23,385 nt of DNA from Candidatus Njordarchaeota archaeon (GCA_029856615.1 JAHKLF010000004.1:1-23385), one strand, 5' to 3'. Counted from the first letter of the stretch, positions 1 to 7,591 are shown. Numbers and translations: made by a program. The notes: a model not told the origin generated them from the letters alone.

Positions 1-1029
1 CAGACAGTTAACATATTTAGATACGAGACAGAGCACACAAGACCGATCCTTAGAGTTCGTGAAATCATAAAGTTTAATGAGTCGCATACGGTACATGCAA
101 CTCCAGAGGATGCAGAGCGACAGATCTTCGAGGCAATAGAGGTATATTCAAAATTCTTTGACTCACTATGCTTATCTTATTTCATATTACGAACTCCTAA
201 ATGGGATACATTCGCTGGCGCGGAGTACAATTATGATTTTTACGGGATAATGCCTGATAGAAGAGCTATTGAATTAGGATCCGTAATAAATCTCGGCCAA
301 AAATTCGCTAGGGCTTTTGATATTAAGTTCCAGAAACCGGATGGTTCTTTTGAGTATGCCTATCAAACATGCTATGGAGTCTCAGAGAGAGTCGTGGGGG
401 TACTAATTTCGGTGCATGGTGATGATAGAGGGATCATTTTCCCTACGAATATCGCTCCTATACAGATAATAGTTATTCCTATTCCCTATAAAGGATATGA
501 AGAACAAGTTTTCAAGAAATGCAGAGATATCTACAAGGTTTTGAAGGAGAAGAAATATCGTGTACGCATTGATGAAGCTGAAAAAACTCCTGGAGAGAAA
601 TATTACTATTGGGAATTAAGAGGCGTACCAATAAGAATTGAGATTGGACCAAAAGACATTGAAAATGGCACCGTAACAATATTTAGGAGGGATACTTTAG
701 AGCGCTATGTGGTTAAAGAGGAAGAAATGATCTCAAAAATTGAAGAATTAATGAAAGACATCAATGAAACACTGAGAAAGCGCGCCTGGGAGTGGTTAAA
801 GCAGAATATTCATGAAGCTTCTTCAATTGATGAGGCAAATAGGATCTATGAAGAAAAGCGGGGTGTAATAAAGTTACCTTGGTGTGGTGCAGATGAATGT
901 GGTTTGAAGATAGAGGAGCTTACGGGATTAGAAGGATTAGGTCATGATCCTGAGGAAAAGTGTGATGGTAAGTGCGTAATATGTGGAAAAGAGGCAAAGT
1001 GGTATTTCTATATTGGCAAGAAGTATTAA
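1..1029 (+). CDS. proS: Prolyl-tRNA synthetase, archaeal/eukaryal type (C-terminal part; gene enters from the left edge)
   Basis: The frame is open from base 1, so the start lies outside the window and about 342 C-terminal residues are visible. The protein charges tRNA-Pro in the cytoplasm. The early part carries class II synthetase core sequence (ETEHTRP near the left edge, then IELGSVINLGQKFARAFDI, and GDDRGIIFPTNIAPIQI at the motif 3/anticodon-domain junction). An anticodon-binding domain follows. The C-terminal extension typical of archaeal and eukaryal ProRS has the PWCG...CG...IEE segment and a Cys-rich CDGKCVICGK zinc-like pair, and ends in an aromatic YFYIGKKY tail, as is usual for this type. 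A hairpin with a T-run follows the stop directly. The next gene, on the same strand, is about 100 bp away with its own TATA-like box. Identification is firm. Confidence 0.95.
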   Translation, partial: QTVNIFRYETEHTRPILRVREIIKFNESHTVHATPEDAERQIFEAIEVYSKFFDSLCLSYFILRTPKWDTFAGAEYNYDFYGIMPDRRAIELGSVINLGQKFARAFDIKFQKPDGSFEYAYQTCYGVSERVVGVLISVHGDDRGIIFPTNIAPIQIIVIPIPYKGYEEQVFKKCRDIYKVLKEKKYRVRIDEAEKTPGEKYYYWELRGVPIRIEIGPKDIENGTVTIFRRDTLERYVVKEEEMISKIEELMKDINETLRKRAWEWLKQNIHEASSIDEANRIYEEKRGVIKLPWCGADECGLKIEELTGLEGLGHDPEEKCDGKCVICGKEAKWYFYIGKKY

Positions 1030-1049
1030 AAAATGAATTCTTCATTTTT
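1029..1049 (+). terminator. Perfect 9-bp inverted repeat with T-run after proS
   Basis: AAAAATGAA (1029-1037), a three-base loop, then TTCATTTTT (1041-1049) form a perfect hairpin ending in five T residues. It begins on the last base of the proS stop codon. Archaeal polymerases stop mainly at T-runs, so the T-tract may matter more than the stem. This is an inferred 3' end for proS. Confidence 0.45.
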
Positions 1050-1064
1050 ACTGTCAACTTAATT

Positions 1065-1075
1065 ATTTTATAATC
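1065..1075 (+). promoter_or_regulatory. TATA-like box upstream of the thg1-GTPase pair
   Basis: ATTTTATAATC lies 57 bases before the Thg1 start. This spacing allows a short leader of about 30 nt. Only the AT-rich box is visible; no clear BRE was judged. Confidence 0.3.
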
Positions 1076-1132
1076 AATTCAATAGAGATACCAAGAATCC
1101 TATTTATGTGGAATGCTTGTTCAGGATGAACT

Positions 1133-1903
1133 ATGGTGGAAGACGATCTTGAGAGCATGGAGAAACTCTTTAAATCAAGAGAGCTATTTTCTCAATGCCG
1201 AGTTGAAGCGAAGTATATAATTGTTAGATGCGATGGACGAAATTTTAGAAAACTTGCTAAAGAACTACGCTTAGAGAGATTAGATTATAGATTTCATGAT
1301 TGTCTTGTAGAGGCGGCATTTGATTTTATCATTAACTCTGGTTTCGATATACGAATAGCGCACGTAGCGAGTGATGAGATAAGTTTCCTATTTAATCAAG
1401 TACCTTATGCAGGTAGGATAGAAAAAATCGACAGCATAACAGCTTCTTTGTTATCATCCATTTTTACTATCAAGCTTGTAAAGTTTTTTAATTTTCAAAG
1501 ATCATTAGCGTTTGATGCACGAATTATTAGTTTAAGAAATGTAGAGGAGGTAGTAAATTATTTCTATTGGAGACAGAAGGTCACATATCGAAACTTTCTA
1601 AATACTTGGGCGCGGGAAGCTTTGTTAAGACAGGGTAAATCATCAAAGCAGATTACCAGATTATTATATAGGGTTTCCGGGGGACAACTTGCTAGGATAA
1701 TAGAGGAAAATATAAAGCCGATAAATGCTTTTCCTATGTGGCAAAAATTCGGTACTTTTCTGATGACAAAATATATTAAGAAAGCTTCTCTTGATAAAAC
1801 GAAAAATAAACCTGTAGTTGTCATTAGAAGAAAAATAGAGAGAGCAAATTTTTATAATAAGGAAATTTTAAGAAAAATTGTTGCTGAGTCTCTGAGGAGA
1901 TAG
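1133..1903 (+). CDS. thg1: Thg1-family tRNA-His guanylyltransferase / 3'-5' nucleotidyltransferase
   Basis: A 256-residue member of the Thg1 family, which adds nucleotides in the 3'-5' direction. It adds G-1 to tRNA-His, or repairs tRNA 5' ends in Thg1-like proteins. The palm-domain metal ligands are present: VRCDGRNFRKL (Asp34) and ASDEISF (Asp81-Glu82). The family block FDARII is near residue 130, followed by a YFYWRQ...RNFLNTWAREAL block near 145-165. Length matches the family (about 230-290 residues). The start has a weak AGGATGA ribosome site and no better upstream choice. It lies 48 bp before a small GTPase gene on the same strand, so the two are probably cotranscribed. Sequence alone does not tell a true tRNA-His enzyme from a Thg1-like repair enzyme. 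Confidence 0.9.
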   Translation: MVEDDLESMEKLFKSRELFSQCRVEAKYIIVRCDGRNFRKLAKELRLERLDYRFHDCLVEAAFDFIINSGFDIRIAHVASDEISFLFNQVPYAGRIEKIDSITASLLSSIFTIKLVKFFNFQRSLAFDARIISLRNVEEVVNYFYWRQKVTYRNFLNTWAREALLRQGKSSKQITRLLYRVSGGQLARIIEENIKPINAFPMWQKFGTFLMTKYIKKASLDKTKNKPVVVIRRKIERANFYNKEILRKIVAESLRR

Positions 1904-1951
1904 AGCTGTCTAAAATATTATAAGTTTTCATCGGAATAATGGTGTACTAAC

Positions 1952-2542
1952 ATGAATAATAAACAAAGAGTTCTTAGACTTAAGATCGTCATGCTAGGAG
2001 ATGGAGCTGTAGGTAAAACATCCATTGTTCAACGGTATATGGGTCTAGGATTTAGACCAGTATACCTGATGACCATCGGAGCCAATTTTTATGCACGAGA
2101 AATTACGTATTATGATGAAAAATTCGGAAAATTACATGTTACATTGGTGGTATGGGACCTAGCGGGACAACCGAGATTTAATGAGGTACGAAATCAATAC
2201 TACAAAGGAGCAAAATTAGCCATAATTGTCTTTGATGTATCAAAAAGAGAAACGCTAAAGAGTGTTAAAAAATGGGCTAATGAATTCTGGAACAATGTGA
2301 AAGAGAAGTTTCCGATTATTTTAGTAGGAAATAAAATTGATCTTAGAGAGTCGGCAGACACCGTATCACATGAGGAGGGGATCAATTTAGCTAGAGAACT
2401 TTCAGAGGAACTAGGGTTTGAAGTTCCATATGTTGAAGCATCCGCAAAGACGGGGGAGAACATAAATGATATATTTAATAAAGCAGTAGAGCTCGCGTTA
2501 CGCTGGGCAGTAGCCAAGTCGTATAAGGGTAAAGTATCCTGA
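1952..2542 (+). CDS. Rab/Ras-like small GTPase
   Basis: A 196-residue single-domain GTPase with every G box: G1 GDGAVGKTS (residues 16-24), a G2-like threonine in TIGANF (Thr41), G3 WDLAGQPRF (68-76), G4 NKID (127-130) and G5 EASAKTGENI (162-171). The WDLAGQ and YYKGAKLAIIVFDVSKRETL segments are of the Rab/Ras type, not the bacterial MglA or Era type. The tail (YKGKVS) has no cysteine, so prenylation of the Rab kind is not possible and membrane attachment, if any, must be indirect. The start has a GGTG ribosome site about 8 bases upstream. It follows thg1 by 48 bp. No GAP, GEF or roadblock protein is encoded nearby. Role unknown. Confidence 0.92.
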   Translation: MNNKQRVLRLKIVMLGDGAVGKTSIVQRYMGLGFRPVYLMTIGANFYAREITYYDEKFGKLHVTLVVWDLAGQPRFNEVRNQYYKGAKLAIIVFDVSKRETLKSVKKWANEFWNNVKEKFPIILVGNKIDLRESADTVSHEEGINLARELSEELGFEVPYVEASAKTGENINDIFNKAVELALRWAVAKSYKGKVS

Positions 2543-2568
2543 ATTTTTCTGTCTTTCCCGATTATGTA

Positions 2569-3042
2569 TTATCGTGATTTCGCTTTGAGAGCTCGCAACA
2601 TTGCTTTTCTAATTACTTCTGGATCTGGATAGGGTTTTTCCTGAATTATATCCAATATAACTATATTTTCCGAATCAACAATGTTTGGAAGATTACTCAC
2701 TTTATCTATTAACTGAGTTAGTGATTCCATATCCATACAAGAAGCACATACTAGCAAATCAAAAGTTCCCGTGATTCTATAAATACATCGTATTTCTGGA
2801 ATATTCATTAATTGATCAATTGTATCTTCAATATCTCCTTTAACTTTTAGCAATAAAAATGCCTCACCCTCAAATCCAAGTCGCTTACAATTTATATGAA
2901 TAGTATACTTATCTATGATTCCTGAACTAATTTCTTTCTGAAACCTTTTAACGTGAATTAAAGACTGTATTTCTGGGCAATTCAATGCAATGATTCCTAC
3001 TTTATTCATAAAAAACACATACGCATTTTTAGATTTCTTCAA
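2569..3042 (-). CDS. Lrp/AsnC-like protein with a ligand-binding (RAM) domain and degenerate HTH
   Basis: Residues 42-135 match the C-terminal half of Lrp/AsnC regulators: GIIDKYTIHINCKRLG..AFLLLKVK, then the RAM-type beta-alpha-beta fold (IYRITGTFDLLVCASCMDMESL...LPNIVDSENIVI). The first 41 residues align in length with the usual helix-turn-helix. A recognition-helix-like stretch (VKRFQKEISSG) can be seen, but the first HTH helix is not recognisable, so DNA binding is doubtful. A tail of about 20 residues follows the RAM domain. The start at 3042 is a TTG overlapping the end of the upstream PP-loop gene by 14 bases; an ATG at 3009 is the alternative and would remove more of the HTH. It is last in a four-gene operon and may sense an amino acid or related ligand for it. 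Confidence 0.72.
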   Translation of the reverse strand: MKKSKNAYVFFMNKVGIIALNCPEIQSLIHVKRFQKEISSGIIDKYTIHINCKRLGFEGEAFLLLKVKGDIEDTIDQLMNIPEIRCIYRITGTFDLLVCASCMDMESLTQLIDKVSNLPNIVDSENIVILDIIQEKPYPDPEVIRKAMLRALKAKSR

Positions 3043-4231
3043 TAGGAATTACGGTATATTTTGGCTTCTTCGCTAGTTGTTTTAAAAGATGTATTAATAC
3101 ATCGATTTCAATTTTAGAAGCCTCGGGAATTCGATTTGCCCATGGAGTTTTTAGTTTTAATCTAAAGTTCTTTAATAGAGCTTTTTCATAGGCGTCTAAA
3201 TGTTCATTAAAATTTTTTCTAATTTTCATAATTGTCCGTGCTTGATCTGGGTGATACCTCCAAAGAGCATATGTCATGTAATCCTCGAAACTAGCTATTC
3301 CACTATATAATCTTTTATATTCCTCTCTCAATATTTGCTCAATGAAGCCCGGGTCTTCTACTTCGTGGAATAATTCATTTATTTCGTATACTGGCCGGTA
3401 AGGACATAAGTCGCAAGATATTCTTGTCATCCCTCTAAGATAATCTGGGTGTACGAGGTCTCTTTCGCGTACAATTTTAATTATGTCTAATAAAGTAAGA
3501 AGATAAACTGGTCTGAATTGCTTACCACTAATAAAGGTTCTTTGAAGTGCATATTGAACGAGGCTGCTAAATCTTTTAAAGCCTTCAGAAATTCTATCGC
3601 CAACTACTTCAAAATCAGCTTTTAATTCTTTTTTTCTTTGTTTTACGGGTTTGATTTTTAGGTAAGTGCACCATCTGAATCCTCTGTAAGGTAATCCCAT
3701 TTCCTTCAAACTTTTCTTAAATATGTCTCGCGGAGCTTCAAGCATCTCAATTTCTATTCCTAATTTTTGAGAAACTCTCTCCACGAATCTCATATGCCTT
3801 TCCGATTCAAGAAAAGGTACATGGCTATATGTTACGGTAAAGTCGAAATTTACGTACTTCTTAAGTTCTAGAAGAATAATTAAACTCACAGTGCTGTCCT
3901 TTCCACCACTATGAGACAAGAGAATACGCTTATTACGAATTTTATTCTTTACATGCTCAAGTAGAAATTTTACGTATTCATCCAAATCATAAGCAACGTA
4001 GCAAGGAAAAGCCACTGACGGTGCTATAAACCGATATATAGGAATAGAAAATTCTTTGATTTTTATTAAATTTCCATTCAAATGCCGTGTGACATCTAAG
4101 ATGACATCATTTGAGTAATAAAAATAGAGTCGTCGATAATCCTTCCTTAATATAATTGCGAAGTCCGTGCCTGGGTTAATGAATTCTATGATGAATCCAT
4201 TCTTGTTCACGATAGGAATCCATTCACTCAT
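3029..4231 (-). CDS. PP-loop ATP pyrophosphatase, PAPS reductase family
   Basis: A 400-residue protein. After about 100 residues of N-terminal domain comes the PP-loop LLSHSGGKDST (SGGKDS at 108-113), which binds ATP in the adenine nucleotide alpha-hydrolase fold. The rest of the PAPS reductase-like domain follows: TYSHVPFLES near 134, a cysteine in GFRWCTYLKIKP (Cys188), and a CDLC pair (Cys273, Cys276) that may bind a metal or an Fe-S cluster. True PAPS reductases are about 240 residues and carry a C-terminal ECG(I/L)H motif, which I do not see. A tRNA- or small-molecule-modifying (thiolating or adenylating) role is therefore as likely as sulfate reduction. It lies 9 bp after the kinase gene and overlaps the Lrp-like gene by 14 bp, so it is cotranscribed with both. 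Confidence 0.82.
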   Translation of the reverse strand: MSEWIPIVNKNGFIIEFINPGTDFAIILRKDYRRLYFYYSNDVILDVTRHLNGNLIKIKEFSIPIYRFIAPSVAFPCYVAYDLDEYVKFLLEHVKNKIRNKRILLSHSGGKDSTVSLIILLELKKYVNFDFTVTYSHVPFLESERHMRFVERVSQKLGIEIEMLEAPRDIFKKSLKEMGLPYRGFRWCTYLKIKPVKQRKKELKADFEVVGDRISEGFKRFSSLVQYALQRTFISGKQFRPVYLLTLLDIIKIVRERDLVHPDYLRGMTRISCDLCPYRPVYEINELFHEVEDPGFIEQILREEYKRLYSGIASFEDYMTYALWRYHPDQARTIMKIRKNFNEHLDAYEKALLKNFRLKLKTPWANRIPEASKIEIDVLIHLLKQLAKKPKYTVIPIEEI

Positions 4232-4240
4232 TTTAAATCA

Positions 4241-4951
4241 CTATATATCATTTTTAGAAGTGTATAATTCGAACGCTCGGATTAAATTTCTTCTCGTCTC
4301 GTAGAACTTCTCTGATAATTCTGGATGCAGGTTAATCTTTTGTTGAATAATCGTCATGCAACACTTAAGAATATAATTTATGTCTATTAGATCTACATAT
4401 TTTTTCACACCTTTTAAGAGGCTTGATAACCATTTTATTCTTTCTTTAAAGGATACCCTAAAGTTAAAGTGAAACATACTTAAAATTAGATCACCTAATG
4501 TCTCCTCTATTCTTTCCATTGAGTAGTCTTCTAAATCAATTATAAATAATTCATTATTATTTAATACAAAATTCCTCAAATTAACGTCTTTTAACGAGAT
4601 GTTTAACCTACTATAGATTCTCCCTATGATCTCACCAATTTTCTCGAATATTTTTAATCTTTCCCTTTCGGGCAATTCATCCAAAATTTGGCCCAGGTTA
4701 TATCCTGGAATGTAGCTTAATACTAATGTGTCATGACAGAGCAATAAAGGTTTAGGCGCATTGATATTTAAAGATGAAATCTTTTTCAATAAAAGATATT
4801 CTTTCCTGGCGTTAGCGACATCGGCGAACTTCTTAACTATTAGATTGCCTTTAATTAAGTATACTGCGTTCCGTCTGCTTGGTAAGCGTTTAATAATCAT
4901 TTCCTGAAATTTTTCATTCTGCAAATCATCACATTTGATATTAACTGGCAT
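4241..4951 (-). CDS. Protein kinase-like phosphotransferase (Bud32/RIO-like)
   Basis: A 236-residue small kinase fold. Visible elements are a candidate ATP-binding lysine in LIVKKF (Lys40/41), a helix-C glutamate (Glu51), a hinge region around LVLSYIPG (77-84), a catalytic-loop-like LKDVNLRNFVL with Asp122 and Asn127, and a metal-binding IDLEDY with Asp139 in place of DFG. This compact layout without a large activation segment is that of Bud32, RIO and lipopolysaccharide-kinase-type enzymes. The classic HGD of Bud32 is replaced by LKD, so it is probably not the genome's KEOPS Bud32 but a relative. It sits 28 bp after the Mth938-like gene and 9 bp before the PP-loop gene. The substrate (protein or small molecule) cannot be told. 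Confidence 0.75.
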   Translation of the reverse strand: MPVNIKCDDLQNEKFQEMIIKRLPSRRNAVYLIKGNLIVKKFADVANARKEYLLLKKISSLNINAPKPLLLCHDTLVLSYIPGYNLGQILDELPERERLKIFEKIGEIIGRIYSRLNISLKDVNLRNFVLNNNELFIIDLEDYSMERIEETLGDLILSMFHFNFRVSFKERIKWLSSLLKGVKKYVDLIDINYILKCCMTIIQQKINLHPELSEKFYETRRNLIRAFELYTSKNDI

Positions 4952-4979
4952 TTATTTCCCGCCGAGATGATTTATGAAA

Positions 4980-5324
4980 TTAACACGTTAAATGTAAAGC
5001 AGCAACAACATTTTTTCCTTCTTTAATTAATGTATTGAATGCTTCGCAAGCTTCTTTGGTTTTCTTAACAATAACCCTTATGCCTGCCTCAGTTAGTTTC
5101 TTAATGACATCATCCGGAACTCTCATTATACCATAAGCTCCAGTACCTATTACCAAGATTTCTGGTTTATACTCAAGAACCTCTTTTAAATCCTCTAGAT
5201 GGAGTTTATGTCCTTCTTTTCTCCACCAATTCTCGCGTATTTTATTGGGGAATATAATAAGGTCACGGGTATACTTTTTACCATTAACTATGATGCTCCC
5301 AAATGAGTATTTCTCAATATGCAT
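4980..5324 (-). CDS. Mth938-domain (DUF498, AAMDC-like) protein
   Basis: A 114-residue protein starting MHIEKYSFG. The whole length matches the Mth938/DUF498 fold: IIVNGKKYTRDLIIFPN, then RENWWRKEGHKL, then PEILVIGTGAYGIMRVP, and a C-terminal AFNTLIKEGKNVVAALHLTC. The molecular function of the family is not established; human AAMDC and a NADH-dehydrogenase assembly factor are relatives. I chose the ATG at 5324 because AGGGTG lies about 6 bases before it and the length then fits the family. The frame is open upstream to 5363 with two other ATG codons (5363, 5339). It is the first gene of the operon running to 2569. Confidence 0.85.
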   Translation of the reverse strand: MHIEKYSFGSIIVNGKKYTRDLIIFPNKIRENWWRKEGHKLHLEDLKEVLEYKPEILVIGTGAYGIMRVPDDVIKKLTEAGIRVIVKKTKEACEAFNTLIKEGKNVVAALHLTC

Positions 5325-5480
5325 TAGGTACACCCTCATTATACGGTATCTCATTGCTGGCAAAGCGATATATTGCAGTTATAATAATTAGAATCAAAAT
5401 GATGTATAAGAGGTTTTATTATTTTAAGCTAAAATTGTGTCTTAAAGAGTAACAATCTTTAAGGATGTTATAGAAAAGTT

Positions 5481-5825
5481 TTACACCTCATATTCAACGC
5501 GCTTTGCTACGTATATAGAAATTTCATAGAGTATTATAAGAGGCACTGATAATACGGTCATTGAGAATGGTGTTGGATCTGGAGCCAAAATTGCTGTTAC
5601 TATAAAAACTAATGCTACGAAATTTCTTCTATTTTCAGTCAGATCCGTGTGATCTATTACACCAAGTATGACTAGTATATTAACGAAGCATGGGAATGTG
5701 AAAGCCAAACCAGTTACAACAATGCTCATAAAGATAAAACATACCTGATGGCCCGCGGGGCCGTCGTTGACAGCAAAGTAAAATATTAATCTAAGTGAAT
5801 CATCCCGATTATTTAGCGTGAGTTT
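5481..5825 (-). pseudogene. tatC: tatC remnant (C-terminal half of the twin-arginine translocase subunit)
   Basis: The frame is open from 5825 to the stop at 5481 (114 residues), but the only usual start codon is the ATG at 5729, which would begin inside a membrane helix. From there the sequence is typical of the TatC C-terminus: VVTGLAFTFPCFVNILVILGVI (helix 5), a charged loop TENRRNF, then AILAPDPTPFSMTVLSVPLIILYEISIY (helix 6). Upstream, FYFAVNDG still resembles the end of helix 4, followed by a GC-rich insert-like stretch. A TGA at 5826-5828 then closes the frame. A normal TatC has about 230-260 residues and six helices; helices 1-3 are missing and no tatA lies alongside. I infer a decaying copy, so a functional tatC would have to be elsewhere in the genome. 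Confidence 0.72.
5750..5762. repeat. GC-rich inverted repeat inside the tatC remnant
   Basis: GGCCC-GCG-GGGCC is a 5-bp stem with a 3-base loop, made only of G and C, in a locally very AT-rich region. It falls where the periplasmic loop before TatC helix 5 would be encoded. It could be a small hairpin, a regulator site or an insertion scar. Confidence 0.3.
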
Positions 5826-6129
5826 TCATGAAATAGATATAGAGAGTGTATTAGCTTTATCAAAAAGCGCTTGGTAAAATGCCCTCAAAGGTAATTCTAA
5901 TAGGGATTGTTCCTAAAAACAATAGATTACGGTATAGGACTTTCTCGTATTATGATGGATAATCTAAAACTAATAAACATTATTATTGAGGAAATAGAAA
6001 AGATTAATAATAGTCTGTGAGTTCTATTTGCTGAAGAAGACGCATGCTATTAGCTGTCTATAGAATGAATTTTGCGAAAGGATTACTCAAGCATGAGGGT
6101 TATATTGGTAGTTAGAAGAAAAAAATATT
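5826..6129. other. Gap with no intact gene (about 300 bp)
   Basis: This stretch lies between the tatC remnant and the DUF72 gene. All frames are broken by stops. The longest pieces are a 27-residue frame at 5879-5962 (+) and a 22-residue frame just after it. Reverse-strand pieces next to tatC could be eroded upstream tatC sequence, but I cannot align them by eye. Confidence 0.5.
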
Positions 6130-6969
6130 CTATCCTGAACTGAATTCCCATAAAGAAGTTTGTCTAGCTTTCTGGGGAACTAGATCTTCAACTTTGATTT
6201 CTAATAGTTTGGTGAATTGCAATGCATTAGATGGAGCATATGCTCTGAAATGATTATTAAAGTAAATGAAGATCTCATTTACTTGATTTTCGAGATCTTT
6301 TATTTTCTTTGCCCAAGGTCTGAGTTCTTCTTCGGAATACTTATAAAAATACCAAACTTTCTTTCCTCGTCCATGAAATCGAATATAGGCAAAACTAGCG
6401 GTGACTTTAATGATCCCTGGTAAGTGTGGCTCATCGACGATTACATAAGCGATGCCATATTTCTCCAAAAGCTCAAAAGTATCATCTGTAAGCCAACTAT
6501 GATGCCTGAATTCTATGGCATATCGAAAAGTACGCGGTAAATAATTTATGAAGTTCTCCAGCTTTGGTAAGTTTTTTCCAATACTAGCAGGTAATTGTAT
6601 GAGAAAAACAGCTATTTTATCCTTATTGATTAAGGGTTGAAGCACTCCAAAGAATTTCTCTAAAACTGGTTCTATATGGAAAAGCTTTCTATCATGCGTG
6701 ATTTCTCTGTAAAATTTTATGGAAAACTTGAAATAATCCGGAGCTTGGGAGGTCCAGTGCTTTACTGTATTAATACTAGGTAATTGGTAAAATGTTGAAT
6801 TAATTTCAACGGTATTAAACTTTTGAACATAATAACTGAAGAAGAATTGTTTATCTAATCCCTCCGGATAAAATCTTCCAACCCAATCATTATAACTATA
6901 ACCACTACAACCAATCCAATATTTTACACGCAAACAAATCACACTACAATAATTGGATCTAGAATTCAA
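6130..6969 (-). CDS. DUF72 (YecE-like) TIM-barrel protein
   Basis: A 279-residue member of DUF72, a TIM-barrel-like family of unknown activity. The family opening VKYWIGCSGYSYNDWVGRFYP is at residues 15-35. EINSTFYQLPS follows at about 69, then AIEFRHHSWL near 164, a conserved YVIVDEPH near 191, YIRFHGRG near 214, and a late IYFNNHFRAYAPSNALQ. The last block is characteristic of the family. An alternative TTG start at 6933 would remove 12 poorly conserved residues. I kept the ATG at 6969 because a CTATAAATAG box sits about 26 bases upstream, the spacing expected for a leaderless transcript. It is a single-gene unit; its neighbours give no hint of the substrate. Confidence 0.9.
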   Translation of the reverse strand: MNSRSNYCSVICLRVKYWIGCSGYSYNDWVGRFYPEGLDKQFFFSYYVQKFNTVEINSTFYQLPSINTVKHWTSQAPDYFKFSIKFYREITHDRKLFHIEPVLEKFFGVLQPLINKDKIAVFLIQLPASIGKNLPKLENFINYLPRTFRYAIEFRHHSWLTDDTFELLEKYGIAYVIVDEPHLPGIIKVTASFAYIRFHGRGKKVWYFYKYSEEELRPWAKKIKDLENQVNEIFIYFNNHFRAYAPSNALQFTKLLEIKVEDLVPQKARQTSLWEFSSG

Positions 6970-6990
6970 TATCGGAGATTTTAATTATGT

Positions 6991-7000
6991 CTATAAATAG
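6991..7000 (-). promoter_or_regulatory. TATA-like box for the DUF72 gene
   Basis: CTATAAATAG (CTATTTATAG read on the minus strand) is centred about 26 bases before the ATG at 6969, which predicts transcription starting at or beside the start codon. The remaining 240 bases to the next gene (7001-7239) hold no open frame that I could support. Confidence 0.35.
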
Positions 7001-7239
7001 TTACACCTAATCGTTTTATATTAATGTTGCTCTCTGTGTTAAATTAACTCTATCGAACTTCTGAAGACAATTTCTAATTCGTTATATAGCTATCTATTTG
7101 CATCTAAGTTCTCTAAAGTGAATAGAAATATCTATGAATGTTGATATTCTAATTTTGATTATAATACTATTAGATTTATTACAGAAATAAGGGTATGCTT
7201 CTATATTAATTAAGGATTGTCTAATTATAGGTTTTTAAT

Positions 7240-7590
7240 ATGTTTAGAAGAAGACGTCGATGGGGAATGATGCACCCAGAGCTAAGGAGCATAATGACAT
7301 TCTTGAGTACATTCGTGGGCGGGCCTCGATGGGCCATAATTCGAATTATAGGAGAAGACGAAAAAACTACAAGCGAGATCTATAATGAGTTAATTCAAAA
7401 ATATGGTTTGGCAATTCCAAGATCATTATTATATTACCACTTAGATATGCTTGAGAAAGCGGGAGTAATCGAAATGGTTAGATACCAAGAAACGGGAAAG
7501 GGTGGAGCACCAGAAAAAGTGTGGCGAGTTAAAATCAGGAAAATAATTTTAGATCTTATCATGGGGGAAATAAAAGTAGAGGAAAAATGA
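7240..7590 (+). CDS. Winged-helix transcriptional regulator (ArsR/PadR-like)
   Basis: A 116-residue DNA-binding protein with a very basic N-terminus (MFRRRRRWG). Residues 30-90 form a winged helix: PRWAIIRIIGEDEKTTSEIYNEL (helices 1-2), then a recognition-helix region SLLYYHLDMLEKAGVIEMVRY, and a wing containing GKGGAPEKVWRV. The YHLxxLExAGVI pattern is that of ArsR and related archaeal regulators. I see no cysteine metal site, so the signal is unknown. The alternative ATG at 7267 would drop the Arg-rich tail. TATTAATTAA about 35 bases upstream could be the promoter. It converges on the small membrane-protein frames, with only one base between the stop codons. The target could be that gene or its own promoter. 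Confidence 0.82.
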   Translation: MFRRRRRWGMMHPELRSIMTFLSTFVGGPRWAIIRIIGEDEKTTSEIYNELIQKYGLAIPRSLLYYHLDMLEKAGVIEMVRYQETGKGGAPEKVWRVKIRKIILDLIMGEIKVEEK

Positions 7591-7591
7591 C

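Noticed and set aside
3029..4231. Naming the PP-loop protein as a PAPS reductase (cysH)
   Set aside because: The PP-loop is present, but the C-terminal ECG(I/L)H cysteine motif is not seen and the protein is much longer than CysH, so only the superfamily is assigned.
4241..4951. Naming the kinase as KEOPS Bud32
   Set aside because: The catalytic loop lacks the HGD of Bud32 and no kae1 is adjacent, so a relative is more likely.
5879..5962. 27-residue plus-strand frame (MPSKVILIGI...)
   Set aside because: The first residues look like the start of a Rossmann or maturation-protease strand, but the frame ends at once and no continuation in other frames could be matched.
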